Positions 44,747 to 56,551 of a stretch of DNA of 64,000 bases are shown in pieces. The notes below the pieces were generated by a model. That model was not told where the DNA came from and made no database searches. It saw nothing but the letters and a program-made list of their open reading frames with translations. The position numbers and the translations under genes were made by a program. Source of the stretch: Monodelphis domestica (taxonomy: Eukaryota > Chordata > Mammalia > Didelphimorphia > Didelphidae); the NCBI RefSeq assembly GCF_027887165.1, contig NC_077231.1, positions 187,224,103-187,288,102 of the forward strand, in the 5' to 3' direction. Each line of letters starts with the position of its first letter. The stretch's first letter is position 1.

Positions 44747-45278
44747 AAAGGTAAATATTAAGGAAAGGGGAAAAATGTTATCTTCTTCTTTTACTCAAAC
44801 TCTCTTCTATAAGGACTACATTTATATCAACCTATGTATACTAATATGTGGGGAAAATGTAATGTATAAATAGGGGGTAAAGAAAGACCAAATAGAATAA
44901 TGGTTCTCACACAAAGATTCACAGGGGAAGGGGAGGGGAAGAAAACTCCTATAAGAAGGAGAGGAAGAGAGGGGGGGGGTTACTTAAACCTCAATCTCAG
45001 GGAAATCAACTCTGAGAGGGAAAAACATCCAGATCCATTGGGATCTTGAATTCTATCTTACCCAACAAGGGTAAGGAGAAGGGAAAACCAAGGGGGGGAG
45101 GGGGAGAGGGAGAACAAAAAGGGAGGGAAAGAGAGGGGGGAGGGGGAGGGAACAAAAAGGGAGGGACTAAAAAGGGAAACATCAAGGGAGGGGACAAGGG
45201 GGACTGATTCAAAGTAAATCACTGGACTAAAAGGTAGAGCCGAAGAAGAAAAGGTTAGAATTAGGGAAGGCAATCAAA
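44747..45278 (+). other. L1 inter-ORF spacer, purine/G-rich
   Basis: 532 bp between the ORFs. The sense strand from 45092 to 45185 is almost pure purine with runs of 4-7 G, plus nine G at about 44973-44981, so the RNA could fold as G-quadruplexes just before ORF2. 'aacaaaaagggaggga' occurs twice (45113, 45149). Purine-rich spacers are also seen in L1-A and L1-B. How ORF2 is started here is unknown; there is no overlap and no clear IRES that I can see. Confidence 0.8.
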
Positions 45279-48200
45279 ATGCCAGGGAGTCCACAAATGA
45301 CAATCATAACTTTGAACGTGAATGGGATGAACTCACCCATAAAACGTAGACGAATAGCTGAATGGATTAGAATCCAAAACCCTACCATATGTTGTCTTCA
45401 AGAAACACACATGAGGCGGGTTGACACCCACAAGGTCAGAATTAAAGGATGGAGTAAGACCTTCTGGGCCTCAACTGATAGAAAGAAGGCAGGAGTGGTA
45501 ATCATGATATCTGATAAAGCCAATGCAAAAATAGACCTGATCAAAAGGGATAGGGAAGGTAATTATATTTTGTTAAAAGGGACTCTAGACAATGAGGAAA
45601 TATCATTAATCAACATGTATGCACCAAATAATATAGCACCCAAATTTCTAATGGAGAAACTAGGAGAATTGAAGGAAGAAATAGACAATAAAACCATACT
45701 AGTAGGAGACTTAAACCAACCATTATCAAATTTAGATAAATCAAATCAAAAAATAAATAAGAAAGAGGTAAAAGAAGTGAATGAAATCTTAGAAAAATTA
45801 GAATTAATAGACATATGGAGAAAAATAAATAGGGATAAAAAGGAATACACCTTCTTCTCAGCACCACATGGCACATTCACAAAAATTGACCATACATTAG
45901 GTCACAGAAACATAGCACACAAATGCAAAAAAGCAGAAATAATGAATGCAGCCTTCTCAGATCACAAGGCAATAAAAATAATGATTAGTAATGGTACATG
46001 GAAAACCAAATCTAAAACCAATTGGAAATTAAACAATATGATACTCCAAAACCGTTTAGCTAAAGAAGAAATCATAGAAACAATTAATAATTTCATCAAG
46101 GAAAATGACAATGGCGAAACATCCTTTCAAACCTTTTGGGATGCAGCCAAAGCAGTAATCAGAGGCAAATTCATATCCCTGAAAGCTCATATTAACAAAC
46201 AAGGGAGAGCAGAGATCAATCAATTGGAAATGCAATTGAAAAAACTCGAAAGCGATCAAATTAAAAACCCCCAGCAGAAAACCAAATTAGAAATCCTAAA
46301 AATTAAGGGAGAAATTAATAAAATCGAAAGTGATAGAACTATTGATTTAATAAATAAGACAAGAAGCTGGTACTTTGAAAAAACAAACAAAATAGACAAA
46401 GTACTGGTCAATCTAATTAAAAAAAGGAAGGAAGAAAAGCAAATTCACAGCATTAAAGATGAAAAGGGGGACAGCACCTCCAATGAGGAGGAAATTAAGG
46501 CAATCATTAGAAATTACTTTGCCCAATTATATGGCAATAAATACACCAATTTAGGAGAAATGGATGAATATATACAAAAATACAAACTGCCTAGACTAAC
46601 AGAAGAGGAAATAGAATTCTTAAATAATCCCATATCAGAAATTGAAATCCATCAAGCCATCAAAGAACTTCCTAAGAAAAAATCCCCAGGGCCTGATGGA
46701 TTCACCTGTGAATTCTATCAAACATTCAGAGAACAGTTAACCCCAATACTATACAAACTATTTGACATAATAAGCAAAGAGGGAGTTCTACCAAACTCCT
46801 TTTACGACACAAACATGGTACTGATTCCAAAACCAGGCAGGTCAAAAACAGAGAAAGAAAACTATAGACCAATCTCCCTAATGAATATAGATGCAAAAAT
46901 TTTAAATAGGATACTAGCAAAAAGACTCCAGCAAGTGATCAGAAGGATCATTCACCATGATCAAGTAGGATTCATACCAGGGATGCAGGGCTGGTTCAAC
47001 ATTAGGAAAACCATCCACATAATTGACCACATCAACAAGCAAACTAGCAAGAACCACATGATTATCTCAATAGATGCAGAAAAAGCCTTTGATAAAATAC
47101 AACACCCATTCCTATTAAAAACACTAGAAAGCATAGGAATAGAAGGGTCATTCCTAAAAATAATAAACAGTATATATCTAAAACCAACAGCTAATATCAT
47201 CTGCAATGGGGATAAACTAGATGCATTCCCAATAAGATCAGGAGTGAAACAAGGATGCCCATTATCACCTCTACTATTTGACATTGTACTAGAAACACTA
47301 GCAGTAGCAATTAGAGAAGATAAAGAAATTGAAGGCATCAGAATAGGCAAGGAGGAGACCAAGTTATCACTCTTTGCGGATGACATGATGGTCTACTTAA
47401 AGAATCCTAGAGATTCAACCAAAAAGCTAATTGAAATAATCAACAACTTTAGCAAAGTTGCAGGATACAAAATAAACCCACATAAATCATCAGCTTTTCT
47501 ATATATCTCCAACACAGCTCAGCAGCAAGAACTAGAAAGAGAAATCCCATTCAAAATCACCTTAGACAAAATAAAATACCTAGGAATCTATCTCCCAAGA
47601 CAAACACAGGAACTATATGAACACAACTACAAAACACTCGCCACACAACTAAAACTAGACTTGAACAATTGGAAAAACATTAACTGCTCATGGATAGGAC
47701 GAGCCAATATAATAAAAATGACCATCCTACCCAAACTTATTTATCTATTTAGTGCCATACCCATTGAACTACCAAAATACTTCTTCACTGATTTAGAAAA
47801 AACCATAACAAAGTTCATTTGGAAGAACAAAAGATCAAGGATATCCAGGGAAATAATGAAAAAAAACACATATGATGGGGGCCTTGCAGTCCCAGACCTC
47901 AAACTATATTACAAAGCAGCAGTCATCAAAACAATTTGGTACTGGCTAAGAAACAGAAAGGAAGATCAGTGGAATAGACTGGGGGAAAACGACCTCAGCA
48001 AGACAGTATACGATAAACCCAAAGATCCCAGCTTTTGGGACAAAAATCCACTATTCGATAAAAACTGCTGGGAAAATTGGAAGACAGTGTGGGAGAGACT
48101 AGGAATAGATCAACACCTCACACCCTACACCAAGATAAATTCAAAATGGGTGAGTGACTTAAACATAAAGAAGGAAACCATAAGTAAATTGGGTAAACAC

Positions 48201-49085
48201 AGAATAGTATACATGTCAGACCTTTGGGAGGGGAAAGGCTTTAAAACCAAGCAAGATATAGAAAGAATCACAAAATGTAAAATAAATAATTTTGACTACA
48301 TCAAACTAAAAAGCTTTTGTACAAACAAAACCAATATAACTAAAATCAGAAGGAAAACAACAAATTGGGAAAAAATCTTCATAGAAACCTCTGACAAAGG
48401 TTTAATTACTCATATTTATAATGAGCTAAATCAATTGTACAAAAAATCAAGCCATTCTCCAATTGATAAATGGGCAAGGGAAATGGATAGGCAGTTCTCA
48501 GATAAAGAAATCAAAACTATTAACAAGCACATGAAGAAGTGTTCTACATCTCTTATAATCAGAGAGATGCAAATCAAAACAACTCTGAGGTATCACCTCA
48601 CACCTAGCAGATTGGCTAACATAACAGCAAAGGAAAGTAATGAATGCTGGAGGGGATGTGGCAAAGTAGGAACATTAATTCATTGCTGGTGGAGCTGTGA
48701 ACTGATCCAACCATTCTGGAGGGCAATTTGGAACTATGCCCAAAGGGCGACAAAAGAATATCTACCCTTTGACCCAGCCATAGCACTGCTGGGTCTGTAC
48801 CCCAAAGAGATAATGGACACAAAGACTTGTACAAAAATATTCATAGCTGCGCTCTTTGTGGTGGCCCAAAACTGGAAAACGAGGGGATGCCCATCAATTG
48901 GGGAATGGCTGAACAAACTGTGGTATATGTTGGTGATGGAATACTATTGTGCTCAAAGGAATAATAAAGTGGAGAAGTTCCATGGAGACTGGAACAACCT
49001 CCAGGAAGTGATGCAGAGCGAGAGGAGCAGAACCAGGAGAACATTGTACACAGAGACTAATACACTGTGGTATAATCGAACGTAA
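45279..49085 (+). CDS. L1 ORF2 protein (endonuclease / reverse transcriptase)
   Basis: 1268 residues, close to human L1 ORF2p (1275). It nicks target DNA and copies L1 RNA at the nick. Endonuclease: N13, E42 (QETH), Y114 (NMYAP), D144 and N146 (GDLNQP), D204 (KIDH), S227-D228-H229; all catalytic positions present, each one less than in human L1. Reverse transcriptase: KKSPGPDGF (468-475), [21 protein letters not shown] with D599, [11 protein letters not shown] (654-664), FADD (699-702). Near the carboxyl end is CWRGC...HCWWSC, a CX3CX7HX4C motif (about 1123-1140), and a terminal [13 protein letters not shown]. No stop or shift. The Met at 45279 gives the usual short leader; the next Met (residue 7) is an alternative start. 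Confidence 0.98.
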   Translation: MPGSPQMTIITLNVNGMNSPIKRRRIAEWIRIQNPTICCLQETHMRRVDTHKVRIKGWSKTFWASTDRKKAGVVIMISDKANAKIDLIKRDREGNYILLKGTLDNEEISLINMYAPNNIAPKFLMEKLGELKEEIDNKTILVGDLNQPLSNLDKSNQKINKKEVKEVNEILEKLELIDIWRKINRDKKEYTFFSAPHGTFTKIDHTLGHRNIAHKCKKAEIMNAAFSDHKAIKIMISNGTWKTKSKTNWKLNNMILQNRLAKEEIIETINNFIKENDNGETSFQTFWDAAKAVIRGKFISLKAHINKQGRAEINQLEMQLKKLESDQIKNPQQKTKLEILKIKGEINKIESDRTIDLINKTRSWYFEKTNKIDKVLVNLIKKRKEEKQIHSIKDEKGDSTSNEEEIKAIIRNYFAQLYGNKYTNLGEMDEYIQKYKLPRLTEEEIEFLNNPISEIEIHQAIKELPKKKSPGPDGFTCEFYQTFREQLTPILYKLFDIISKEGVLPNSFYDTNMVLIPKPGRSKTEKENYRPISLMNIDAKILNRILAKRLQQVIRRIIHHDQVGFIPGMQGWFNIRKTIHIIDHINKQTSKNHMIISIDAEKAFDKIQHPFLLKTLESIGIEGSFLKIINSIYLKPTANIICNGDKLDAFPIRSGVKQGCPLSPLLFDIVLETLAVAIREDKEIEGIRIGKEETKLSLFADDMMVYLKNPRDSTKKLIEIINNFSKVAGYKINPHKSSAFLYISNTAQQQELEREIPFKITLDKIKYLGIYLPRQTQELYEHNYKTLATQLKLDLNNWKNINCSWIGRANIIKMTILPKLIYLFSAIPIELPKYFFTDLEKTITKFIWKNKRSRISREIMKKNTYDGGLAVPDLKLYYKAAVIKTIWYWLRNRKEDQWNRLGENDLSKTVYDKPKDPSFWDKNPLFDKNCWENWKTVWERLGIDQHLTPYTKINSKWVSDLNIKKETISKLGKHRIVYMSDLWEGKGFKTKQDIERITKCKINNFDYIKLKSFCTNKTNITKIRRKTTNWEKIFIETSDKGLITHIYNELNQLYKKSSHSPIDKWAREMDRQFSDKEIKTINKHMKKCSTSLIIREMQIKTTLRYHLTPSRLANITAKESNECWRGCGKVGTLIHCWWSCELIQPFWRAIWNYAQRATKEYLPFDPAIALLGLYPKEIMDTKTCTKIFIAALFVVAQNWKTRGCPSIGEWLNKLWYMLVMEYYCAQRNNKVEKFHGDWNNLQEVMQSERSRTRRTLYTETNTLWYNRT

Positions 49086-49432
49086 TGGACTTCTACATTA
49101 GGGGCGGTGTAATGTCCCTGAACAACTTTCAGGGATCCAGGAGAAAAAAAAAAACACCATTCATAAGCAAAGGATAAACTATGGGAGTGGAAACACCGAG
49201 AAAAAGCAACTGCCTGAATACAGAGGTTGAGGGGACATGACAGAGGATAGACTTTAAATGAACACTCTAATGCAAATACTAACAACAAAGCAATGGGTTC
49301 AAATCAAGAAAACATCCAATGCCCAGTGGACTTACGCGTCGGCTATGGGGGGTGGGGGGAGGAAAAGAAAATGATCTATGTCTTTAACGAATAATGCTTG
49401 GAAATGATCAAATAAAATATATTTAAAAAAAA
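49086..49432 (+). other. L1 3' UTR and poly(A) tail
   Basis: 347 bp after the ORF2 stop, with a G-rich polypurine tract (49347-49361) as in most mammalian L1s, AATAAA at 49411-49416 and a pure A run from 49425 that merges with the A-rich duplication. Confidence 0.9.
49411..49416 (+). terminator. L1 polyadenylation signal
   Basis: AATAAA, 9 bases before the start of the poly(A) run. Confidence 0.9.
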
Positions 49433-49448
49433 AAAAGAGGGAAGTCCC
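49433..49448 (+). repeat. Right 16 bp target duplication of intact L1
   Basis: Exact copy of 43059-43074. Restored flank continues 'ttaacaatcataac'. Confidence 0.97.
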
Positions 49449-49692
49449 TTAACAATCATAACTACTAATCTTTTTTACTACTTGAACTTTTAGTTTATTT
49501 GGTCTGTTAACTTGAATTCATCAAGAGTAGTTAAGTATTCTTTTTTTTTATTATTGCTGTTTCAGTTCCCTATTTACTATTTTAATTCTGATCTTTCCAG
49601 GCCAATGAAAGATTATTTTCCAAGGCACTGAAGCAGAAGCAAAACAAGTAATTCTTTCTCTGTTCATAACTGCCCTATTTACTTGTGAGAAA

Positions 49693-49880
49693 GTAGGTGA
49701 TCCCAGAGTCCCAGGATTCAACTTTGTGATTTCAGATCCAATGTCAGATACTTCCTAAATGTGTGACTCTGATCAGGTCACTTAACCTTATTTGCCATGG
49801 TATCCTCATTTGTAAAATGAGCTGGAAAAGAACATGGCAAACCTCTCTAGTATCTTTGTCAAGAACATCCCAAATAGATA
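49693..49880 (+). repeat. tRNA-derived SINE, partial (forward)
   Basis: Body and tail text: 'aatgtgtgactctgatcagg', 'tttgtaaaatgagctggaa', 'catggcaaacctctctagt'. The tRNA head is eroded. Confidence 0.75.
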
Positions 49881-50049
49881 TGCATAAACAAGTTATATAA
49901 TTATTTGGAAATAATCACAGAAACAAGGCACAAGAATGAAAAGAAATGAAGCATCTGGTCTGACTTAGAAACATCCCTGCTTGTGAATATAATTCCTAGA
50001 GTATTAAATCTTTTCTTCATGTACTCTGCACTGAGGCTCGTATACTCAT

Positions 50050-50215
50050 CTGTCATTTATTGTGTAACAGAATAATGTAATTAGTATATAGATGAAGAAA
50101 CTGAACATTAAGTGAAATGCCCAAGTTTGAATAGGTAGAACTTGCAGAGACAAGAGTTGAAGCAAGATTCCTAAACTGTAAAATAATAATCTTTCCATTA
50201 TACCATGGTATTTCA
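50050..50215 (-). repeat. MIR-like SINE (reverse)
   Basis: 'gatgaagaaactgaacatt', 'agtgaaatgcccaagtttg' and 'cttgcagagacaagagttg' follow reversed MIR order. Confidence 0.55.
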
Positions 50216-50263
50216 GATTAGAATTCTTAATTTGTTGAATTTTTGATTTATCCATGATAATAG

Positions 50264-50412
50264 TTGGAAGTACTATAGTATACTAGAAAGAACACTGAAT
50301 TAAGAATCAGGAGACCTACATTCTAGTTTGAATTATACCACTGGCCATATGGTGTTATGTAAGCCATTCTATTTTTATCCCTCTCATTTTTGTATATCTA
50401 AAATGAAGAAAG
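50264..50412 (+). repeat. MIR-like SINE (forward)
   Basis: 'gtatactagaaagaacactg', 'aatcaggagacctacattc' and 'gaattataccactggcc' follow forward MIR order. Confidence 0.6.
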
Positions 50413-51534
50413 GATCTCAAATGTCTCTTTCATCTTTAATATTCTGTCATTCAGATGGACCCCACCAATATACCATAGCTACTAACATATATTTCATTTC
50501 TGTCTCTTCTTGGCTTTTTCCCCCTTTACTGTCATTACTACACTAGCCCCAGAAGATGGATAACATTGGTGGCTTCTGTTATTACTTTGTATTATTGAAC
50601 TTTATCATTAGTGATCACATCATTATTATAATGGTCATTTGACAAGAGCATTCAGTAAAGTAGCACTTTTCCTTCCATTATGGCCTGAAGTGAATGTACA
50701 GAAATAATTCACCAAGCATGCCACTGTGGCCTACATGAAACACATCAGGGAATAAAGGTCACCACACAAAGGAAAAAAAAAACAGCAGGAAGATAAACTC
50801 TTTTTCCTACTAATGATTAGTCATCTACTTCCTGCTCCTGACAAGATAATGTATAAGTGTTATAAACTCTTGCTTCAGTGAGTCAAGAAAAATATTATGA
50901 TAATAATTTGACATTTGATATTTTGTTAGCATACAATATAGAAAACTTTACTCAAATGGTCAAAAATTAGAATTTTAGTTTATTTCAGAAAAAATATATT
51001 TATAGGATATGAAATCAATAAATTATATATTGTTCTTAAGTGAAGATGGCATAATGTCACACTAATGTGTATGAAACACTTTTGAATTTGAATTTTTCTT
51101 GATTCACGATGGATTCCCAATGAGTCTGCCCTGTCATTATCAGATTATTCTTCATTGACATGGAAGAGAGACAGATTTGGATGGGTTAAATTCTATCACA
51201 CTCTAGCCATTGGTTTGAATGATCAGATCATAAACTAACAGATCATGCCTTTGGTGTATTTTTATAATCAAAATGGCTCAAGTAAACACCCTAACAAAGG
51301 TGTAACTAGTTGGTATGACTATATCCTAGTTAAAGCTTTGAATGAAAAATGAAAAAGGGGACATTCAATTTCTATTACCTTTCCAAAACATATTTTTAGG
51401 AAGACGAAAGGATAACAATACACTAAATATAATGCTAAAGTTTCTTGTTTAAAAAAATTACTTCCAGCAAAAGTTCACTTAGTTAAGAAATAAAATTTTT
51501 AATCAAATGCTATAATGACACATGTAGCATGCAG
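50413..51534. other. Unclassified; possibly unique
   Basis: No gene. The stretch 51085-51400 looks non-repetitive and could include conserved non-coding DNA, but nothing in the window alone can show it. Confidence 0.35.
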
Positions 51535-51690
51535 AGTTTTGCAAAGCTTTTTCTCATATATCTTCTTGTACCTTATAAACAAGGCCATACAGTTCTAACT
51601 TTTATTATTTTACAGATAATGAAAAAGAGATGCAAGAAACAGGAGGGTCCTTCCTGAGTAACACAGCTAAAGTGAGGCAGGCATGAATAC
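51535..51690 (-). repeat. MIR-like SINE (reverse)
   Basis: 'attattttacagataatga', 'agtaacacagctaaagtga' and 'ggcaggcatgaa' fit reversed MIR, diverged. Confidence 0.5.
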
Positions 51691-51839
51691 ACATCACTCC
51701 TCATTACAGATATAACATTTTTCTGTCATCCTGACTCTACTTAGAAACTCCTTCCTCTCTTCCTCTCTTCTTCTCCCCATCTCTTCCTTTGTCTTTATCT
51801 CTTTGTCTCTGTCATTCTGTCTCCTCCTCAGATTTAATT

Positions 51840-52700
51840 TTGTGCTCCTTGGGTGATGGGAATATAGAGGAGAAATGACAGTCACTGCCTTCAAGGAATT
51901 TAGTAGAATGATGATATACACCAACAAGTATAGATTACAATTTGACAAATTCATGGTAGAGGAAAACAAACATTTAAGAGATTTAAGGAAAAAACCTGGA
52001 GATGAAGATCAGGAAAGGCATCATAAAGAACATAACTCCTGAACCTTTAATGGGTCCATCAATAGGTACATGTGATACAGGAAAATGAGAGCCTGTTCCA
52101 GGAATCTGTGGATTTGGACATGAGACAGGAACAAAGAAAACTCAGAAATAGTAAATAGTCTGCATTGACTACATATGAATATTTAAGGGCAAGTATTAGG
52201 ATGAACGACTTGAAAAGTATATTAGAGCTGCATTGTGAGAAACATTGAATGACTCATGTATTTAATATTTTGTTTAATTCACAATGAGGAGTAATTAAAA
52301 ATTAGATACTAGTGAGTGATGCAGATGGGATTATACATTAGGAAGTTTGCTTTGACAATATTATGAAGAATAGATATGAGAAGGAAGAGCATAGAGGCAA
52401 GAAGACCATCTTCAAGGGTTTTATTATTTCAGAAGAAAGATAATGGGGACTTAAAGTAGTTTGCTAGCACTGGAGTAAAAAGGAGATGGATTAAATAACT
52501 ATGAGAGGCAGAATTGGCAGAATTTGTCTAGTGATTTAATATAGTGGATAAGAGAAATGTAATATGACTTTGAAGTTTTGGTCTTGGATGCCTGGGGAAA
52601 TGGTAGGACTATCATAAGAATTGGGAGTATTAAAAGAGGGACAGGCTTTTGTAAGGAAGATGATGAGCTCATTTAATATTTTGTGATAAAAGGATCCTTA
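51840..52700 (+). repeat. Ancient LINE region (L2/L3-like)
   Basis: Long run of old-LINE text in consistent order: 'agtcactgccttcaaggaa', 'gaaaggcatcataaagaac', 'gtgagtgatgcagatggg', 'tagatatgagaaggaagag', 'gaggcagaattggcagaat' and 'ggtcttggatgcctgggga'. I recognise this order from an old mammalian LINE, without certainty on its family name. No open frame. Confidence 0.5.
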
Positions 52701-53284
52701 CACATTGAATACTTGGCTGTCAAAAAGTTCTACATTTAGGTAATAAGTTAAAAATATCTTTTCTGAAGAAGCATAATGGGATACATTTTTTCTTTAAGGT
52801 CTACTGTATTTCCCTAATCATACTTTGGGTTTAGAAGTTTAGCATAGGATGATCCTGTTTTGTTTTATCTGAAAATATGTTTGTAATCAATTCTCTTAAG
52901 CACAGCTAAATTTTTCATTGTGAATACTATTATTTCTCTTAGTATCATGGATTTAAATAGAAGATGGGAGGTAATTAGGTTTTGATGTATGGCCAAAGGA
53001 CAGAATGAATACGTGAATATAGTAGAGTATAATTTTTTAAAAGTATTTAAGGTTATTGATAAAAGACTGTTGTTTTTTTTGGACTGATGCCTGATAGGTA
53101 AAGTCCTAGCATAGATATGCTATAATTATATTCCATTTAATATTTTTGACTGAATTCATTCCCATGCTCTGTCACAGATCTAGATCATGGAATCAGGAAA
53201 GAGAAAAGGAGTGGAGTGAAGAATGTAAAGGAGAGGATAGGAAAAGCTCAGAAAGGAAAAGATCATATTATCATACTTCTAAAA
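52701..53284. other. No recognisable feature
   Basis: AT-rich sequence without a gene or a repeat that I can name. Confidence 0.4.
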
Positions 53285-53460
53285 CTACAGAAGACTTCAG
53301 AGGCCATCTAGTCCAACTCCCTCATTTTATAAATGAGGAAACCAAGTCCAAGAGTGAATAAATGATGTAATATAAAATAGATTGCAAGCACTAGAGTAGG
53401 ATTTAAACCCAGTTCCTGATGTCAGAGGCAGTGCTCTTTTCAATGTACCATCAAGAGAAA
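53285..53460 (+). repeat. MER5/hAT-like or MIR-like fragment
   Basis: 'ggccatctagtccaactccc' then 'tttataaatgaggaaacca' is a common mammalian old-repeat phrase found in MER5-type hAT elements. The 71-residue frame starting at 53146 is not coding. Confidence 0.5.
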
Positions 53461-54104
53461 AGAGGAGATACCTGTAATTTTACTTCTTTGTTCACTTCCC
53501 ACTTTTACCTCATGTCTTTTAAAACTATCTCTTCAGTTTAATGAAGAATTTAATTTGTTCTTCTGACTTTGGATAATTAGAGAGATTTAAGCCAAGGACA
53601 ATAAGAGTGAGAGATCCTTTACTAGAATAAAGGGAGTTCACAATAAAAGAAGGATCTATAAACCAACTAGCAATATTCCAATAATACTGCCATGACAGAG
53701 AATCTAGAAAATTCCATTCAGGTGATAAATAAAGAAAGCATTGAGTAGATAGACAGGGAAGAGAAGGAAGGTGATTTGGCTGTTACACACATGTACATAC
53801 ATAAAGACATACTTATATGTATATATATACACATACAAACACAGGCATGACAGTTATTATGTTGGTCATGAATCTTTTCATCTCCAAGTGATATATCCTC
53901 ATTTATTTCAACAACTTCTCATATGAGTTGGTTTCCAGACATCTTTACATTCCATTCCCTGTTCTCTGGAGGCACAGCTTGTCAAGGCATTTCTTAAAAT
54001 ATAATGATTTCAAGATCATATAATATTCTGGATTTTATTTGACCAGGCAGAGAATAGTGGGACTTTTTGGTATTTCTCTATGAAGAGTTCTTAAAGTTTT
54101 TTTG
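53461..54104. other. No recognisable feature
   Basis: No gene. A short mixed TA/CA tract lies at about 53786-53845. Confidence 0.4.
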
Positions 54105-54166
54105 GTTCAGCATTTAGCCCAATATCCTGGAACATAGTAGGTGCTAAATAAATATTTGTTGATTGA
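54105..54166 (+). repeat. L2-like LINE 3' end
   Basis: 'cctggaacatagtaggtgct' followed by 'aaataaatatttgttgattg'. Confidence 0.65.
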
Positions 54167-54233
54167 AAGCATAATTTATTTATATAAGAATGAGTACAGT
54201 TATTTTAGTTATAGGAATTCAGTACAATACAAA

Positions 54234-54475
54234 CTTGGTACCCAGGTGGTAGAGTATAAAATTATGGACCATGAGTCAGGAATTACTGAGTTCCAATTCA
54301 AACTCAGGTACCTAGGTGTTCTTGCGTTAATCACTTAACTTCTTTTTTCCTCTGTTTTCTCAAACATTACCTCTCTCCCATGGTTGTTATTAAGATAAAG
54401 TGAGATAATATTTGGAAAGTCCTTTGAAAACCTGATGGTGTTATGTCAGTGCTATTATCCTTATTCTTATTTAAA
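54234..54475 (+). repeat. MIR/THER-like SINE (forward)
   Basis: 'ggtacccaggtggtagagta', 'gttccaattcaaactcagg', 'ccatggttgttattaagat' and 'agtcctttgaaaacctgat'. tRNA-like head and MIR tail. Confidence 0.65.
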
Positions 54476-55949
54476 AAGTCTTTAACATGCTGACTTGGTA
54501 TGGCTGTGATTTGGAGTCACAAAAGAATTAAAATAGCCCTGAGAAGGCAATGGCAGCACAACAGAGAAAGAAGGCTAGCAGTTCATAGCTCTGGAGGCAG
54601 AGATGGATGTTCTGGGTGGGATTTAACCATCAGACAATTGGCTAATATGTATCCTCTGTCCTATCCCACTGATGATATGGGAATTTGTGGAGTGATATGA
54701 CCTGTTGTACATAGGGAAATGTACCTTATCCTGTTATTATTTTCATTTTAATGGTTTTTCCTTGAATTATTTTGTCTTTGATTAAAGACAAACAACAGAT
54801 GGAGGACCTGTGAGCTTTTGTTTTGAATAGTTGGCAAATCAAAAAGTGATCTAAATCTTAATATGGCTTTTAAAGCATTATGTTTAAAGGAGGTTCTAGA
54901 TATACTAATAAACTGATGGAATAACACATTCTAGAACATTATATTATGAATAATTTATTATGTTTTGTTTTGAATCAGGAATTATCCTCTTCAGATCATT
55001 TTTGGTTGTTTCATGAATTCAAGAATAAAAAGTATAACTGGACTTGGATGAACCTTATAATTTGATTTTTAAAATGCATAACTAAATGTTTATAATATGG
55101 AGGATGAAACTTTCCTATGTTACCCTGTAGGGGGAAGATTAAATATTGACTCAGTAGTCTATACCAATTAATGTAGTGGGTTTCTCAAATATTATGTGCA
55201 TCAACCATCTGTGAATATATAGATAAGAGAGTAGACCTTTGTGGCATTTGTTTTACTTGTCTGAGAATGGAGCATAAAGTCATAAAGATAAAGCCAGAAA
55301 GTGAGAGTAAGAGAGTGAGGTGGGGTGAGCATACCAAAACTCCAATGATGGGCAGATTGCATATAGCTGGAAAGCTGTCTGAAATTTATGCCCAACATTA
55401 GCTATACATCATTTAACTTTATTCTTTTTCATACTGAGAAGGAAAGGAAGGTAAAGTCATTGAGCCTGAGGGTTCACAGAATATAACCCAGAATTGACTA
55501 ATGGTTTCTTGTTGTTTAAAAGATCATTTAGGCTAACAGAATTTGTGCCATCAAGAGGAAAGGTCAAAACAAACCTTTCAGGGGCTTTGCACATATAGGT
55601 AGGAAGTGTTCTTATGAGATAAATAAAACAAAGAGAAATAATGGTCAGATACATGTGGTAAAGAAGAAAAATATCTTTTTCAAAATCTCTGTAGTGTTTA
55701 TTTTCTATACCATTCATTTAGCTGTTATCAAAACAGCCCTGCATTGTTATCTAACTTTCTTTGTGTGGGTCTTTTCTCTCCAGATAAATTGCAAGCTCTG
55801 GAAGACTAGAATGAGATCTTATGTTTCTTTGAAATCCCACAACACACTGATACTTGAACAGTAAATTCTCAAAACAATGTGTCTAAAAAGCAAGTAGAAA
55901 ATGTTTTTTTTTCCTAGCCTTCTATTCTTTCAACAAACTTTTCATCATA

Positions 55950-55999
<50 letters not shown>

Positions 56000-56004
56000 C
56001 AGAG
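54476..56004. other. Unclassified sequence with TA tract at right end
   Basis: No gene supported. The part 54500-54840 has LTR-like composition, but no ends or duplications were found. Confidence 0.35.
55951..56000. repeat. (TA)n microsatellite
   Basis: About 50 bp of TA with one C. Confidence 0.9.
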
Positions 56005-56551
56005 TTAAGGACTTTAAAATTTTCATTTTTCAATATTTCTCCATGTTTACATGATTTTTTTTCTTTCTCCTCCCTTTTTTCATCCCCTCTCCCAGAGCTG
56101 ACAAGTAATTATACTGGGTGGTACAAATATTATCATTTGATAATTATTTCCATATTATTCATTTTTTGCCATAGAGCAATTTTTTAAAGCCTAAACCCCA
56201 AATTATATACCCATATATACATAAGTGACGCCATATGTTTTGATTTTGTATTTTTACTCCTATAATTCTTTCTGTCAATGTGGATGGCATTCTTTCACAT
56301 AAGTCCTTCAGGAGGATCCTAGCTTCTTGCATTTCTACTAGTAGCAAAGTCTGTTACATGGAATTGTTCCACAGTGTTTTACTTTCTGTGTACAATGTTC
56401 TCCTGGTTCTGCTCATTTCACTCTGCCTCAGTTCATTGAGGTTCTCCCATATAGAAATCCTCTAGATCGTCAATGCTTACTGCACAATAGAATTCCATTA
56501 CCATCAAATACCACAATTTGTTCAGCCATTCCCCAATCAAGGGACAACTCT

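Larger units (their letters stand above)
43075..49432 (+). mobile_element. Structurally intact full-length LINE-1
   Basis: A 6358 bp L1 with every functional part: 5' UTR (43075-43822), ORF1 (43823-44746), spacer (44747-45278), ORF2 (45279-49085), 3' UTR, AATAAA (49411-49416) and poly(A). Exact 16 bp target duplications at a TTTT/AAAA site show simple target-primed insertion. Both frames are uninterrupted, in contrast to every other L1 here, so the copy is young. The spared duplications and short clean tail agree. It is a candidate autonomous source of new L1 and of SINE/retrocopy mobilisation in trans. Activity is inferred, not shown. Confidence 0.97.
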
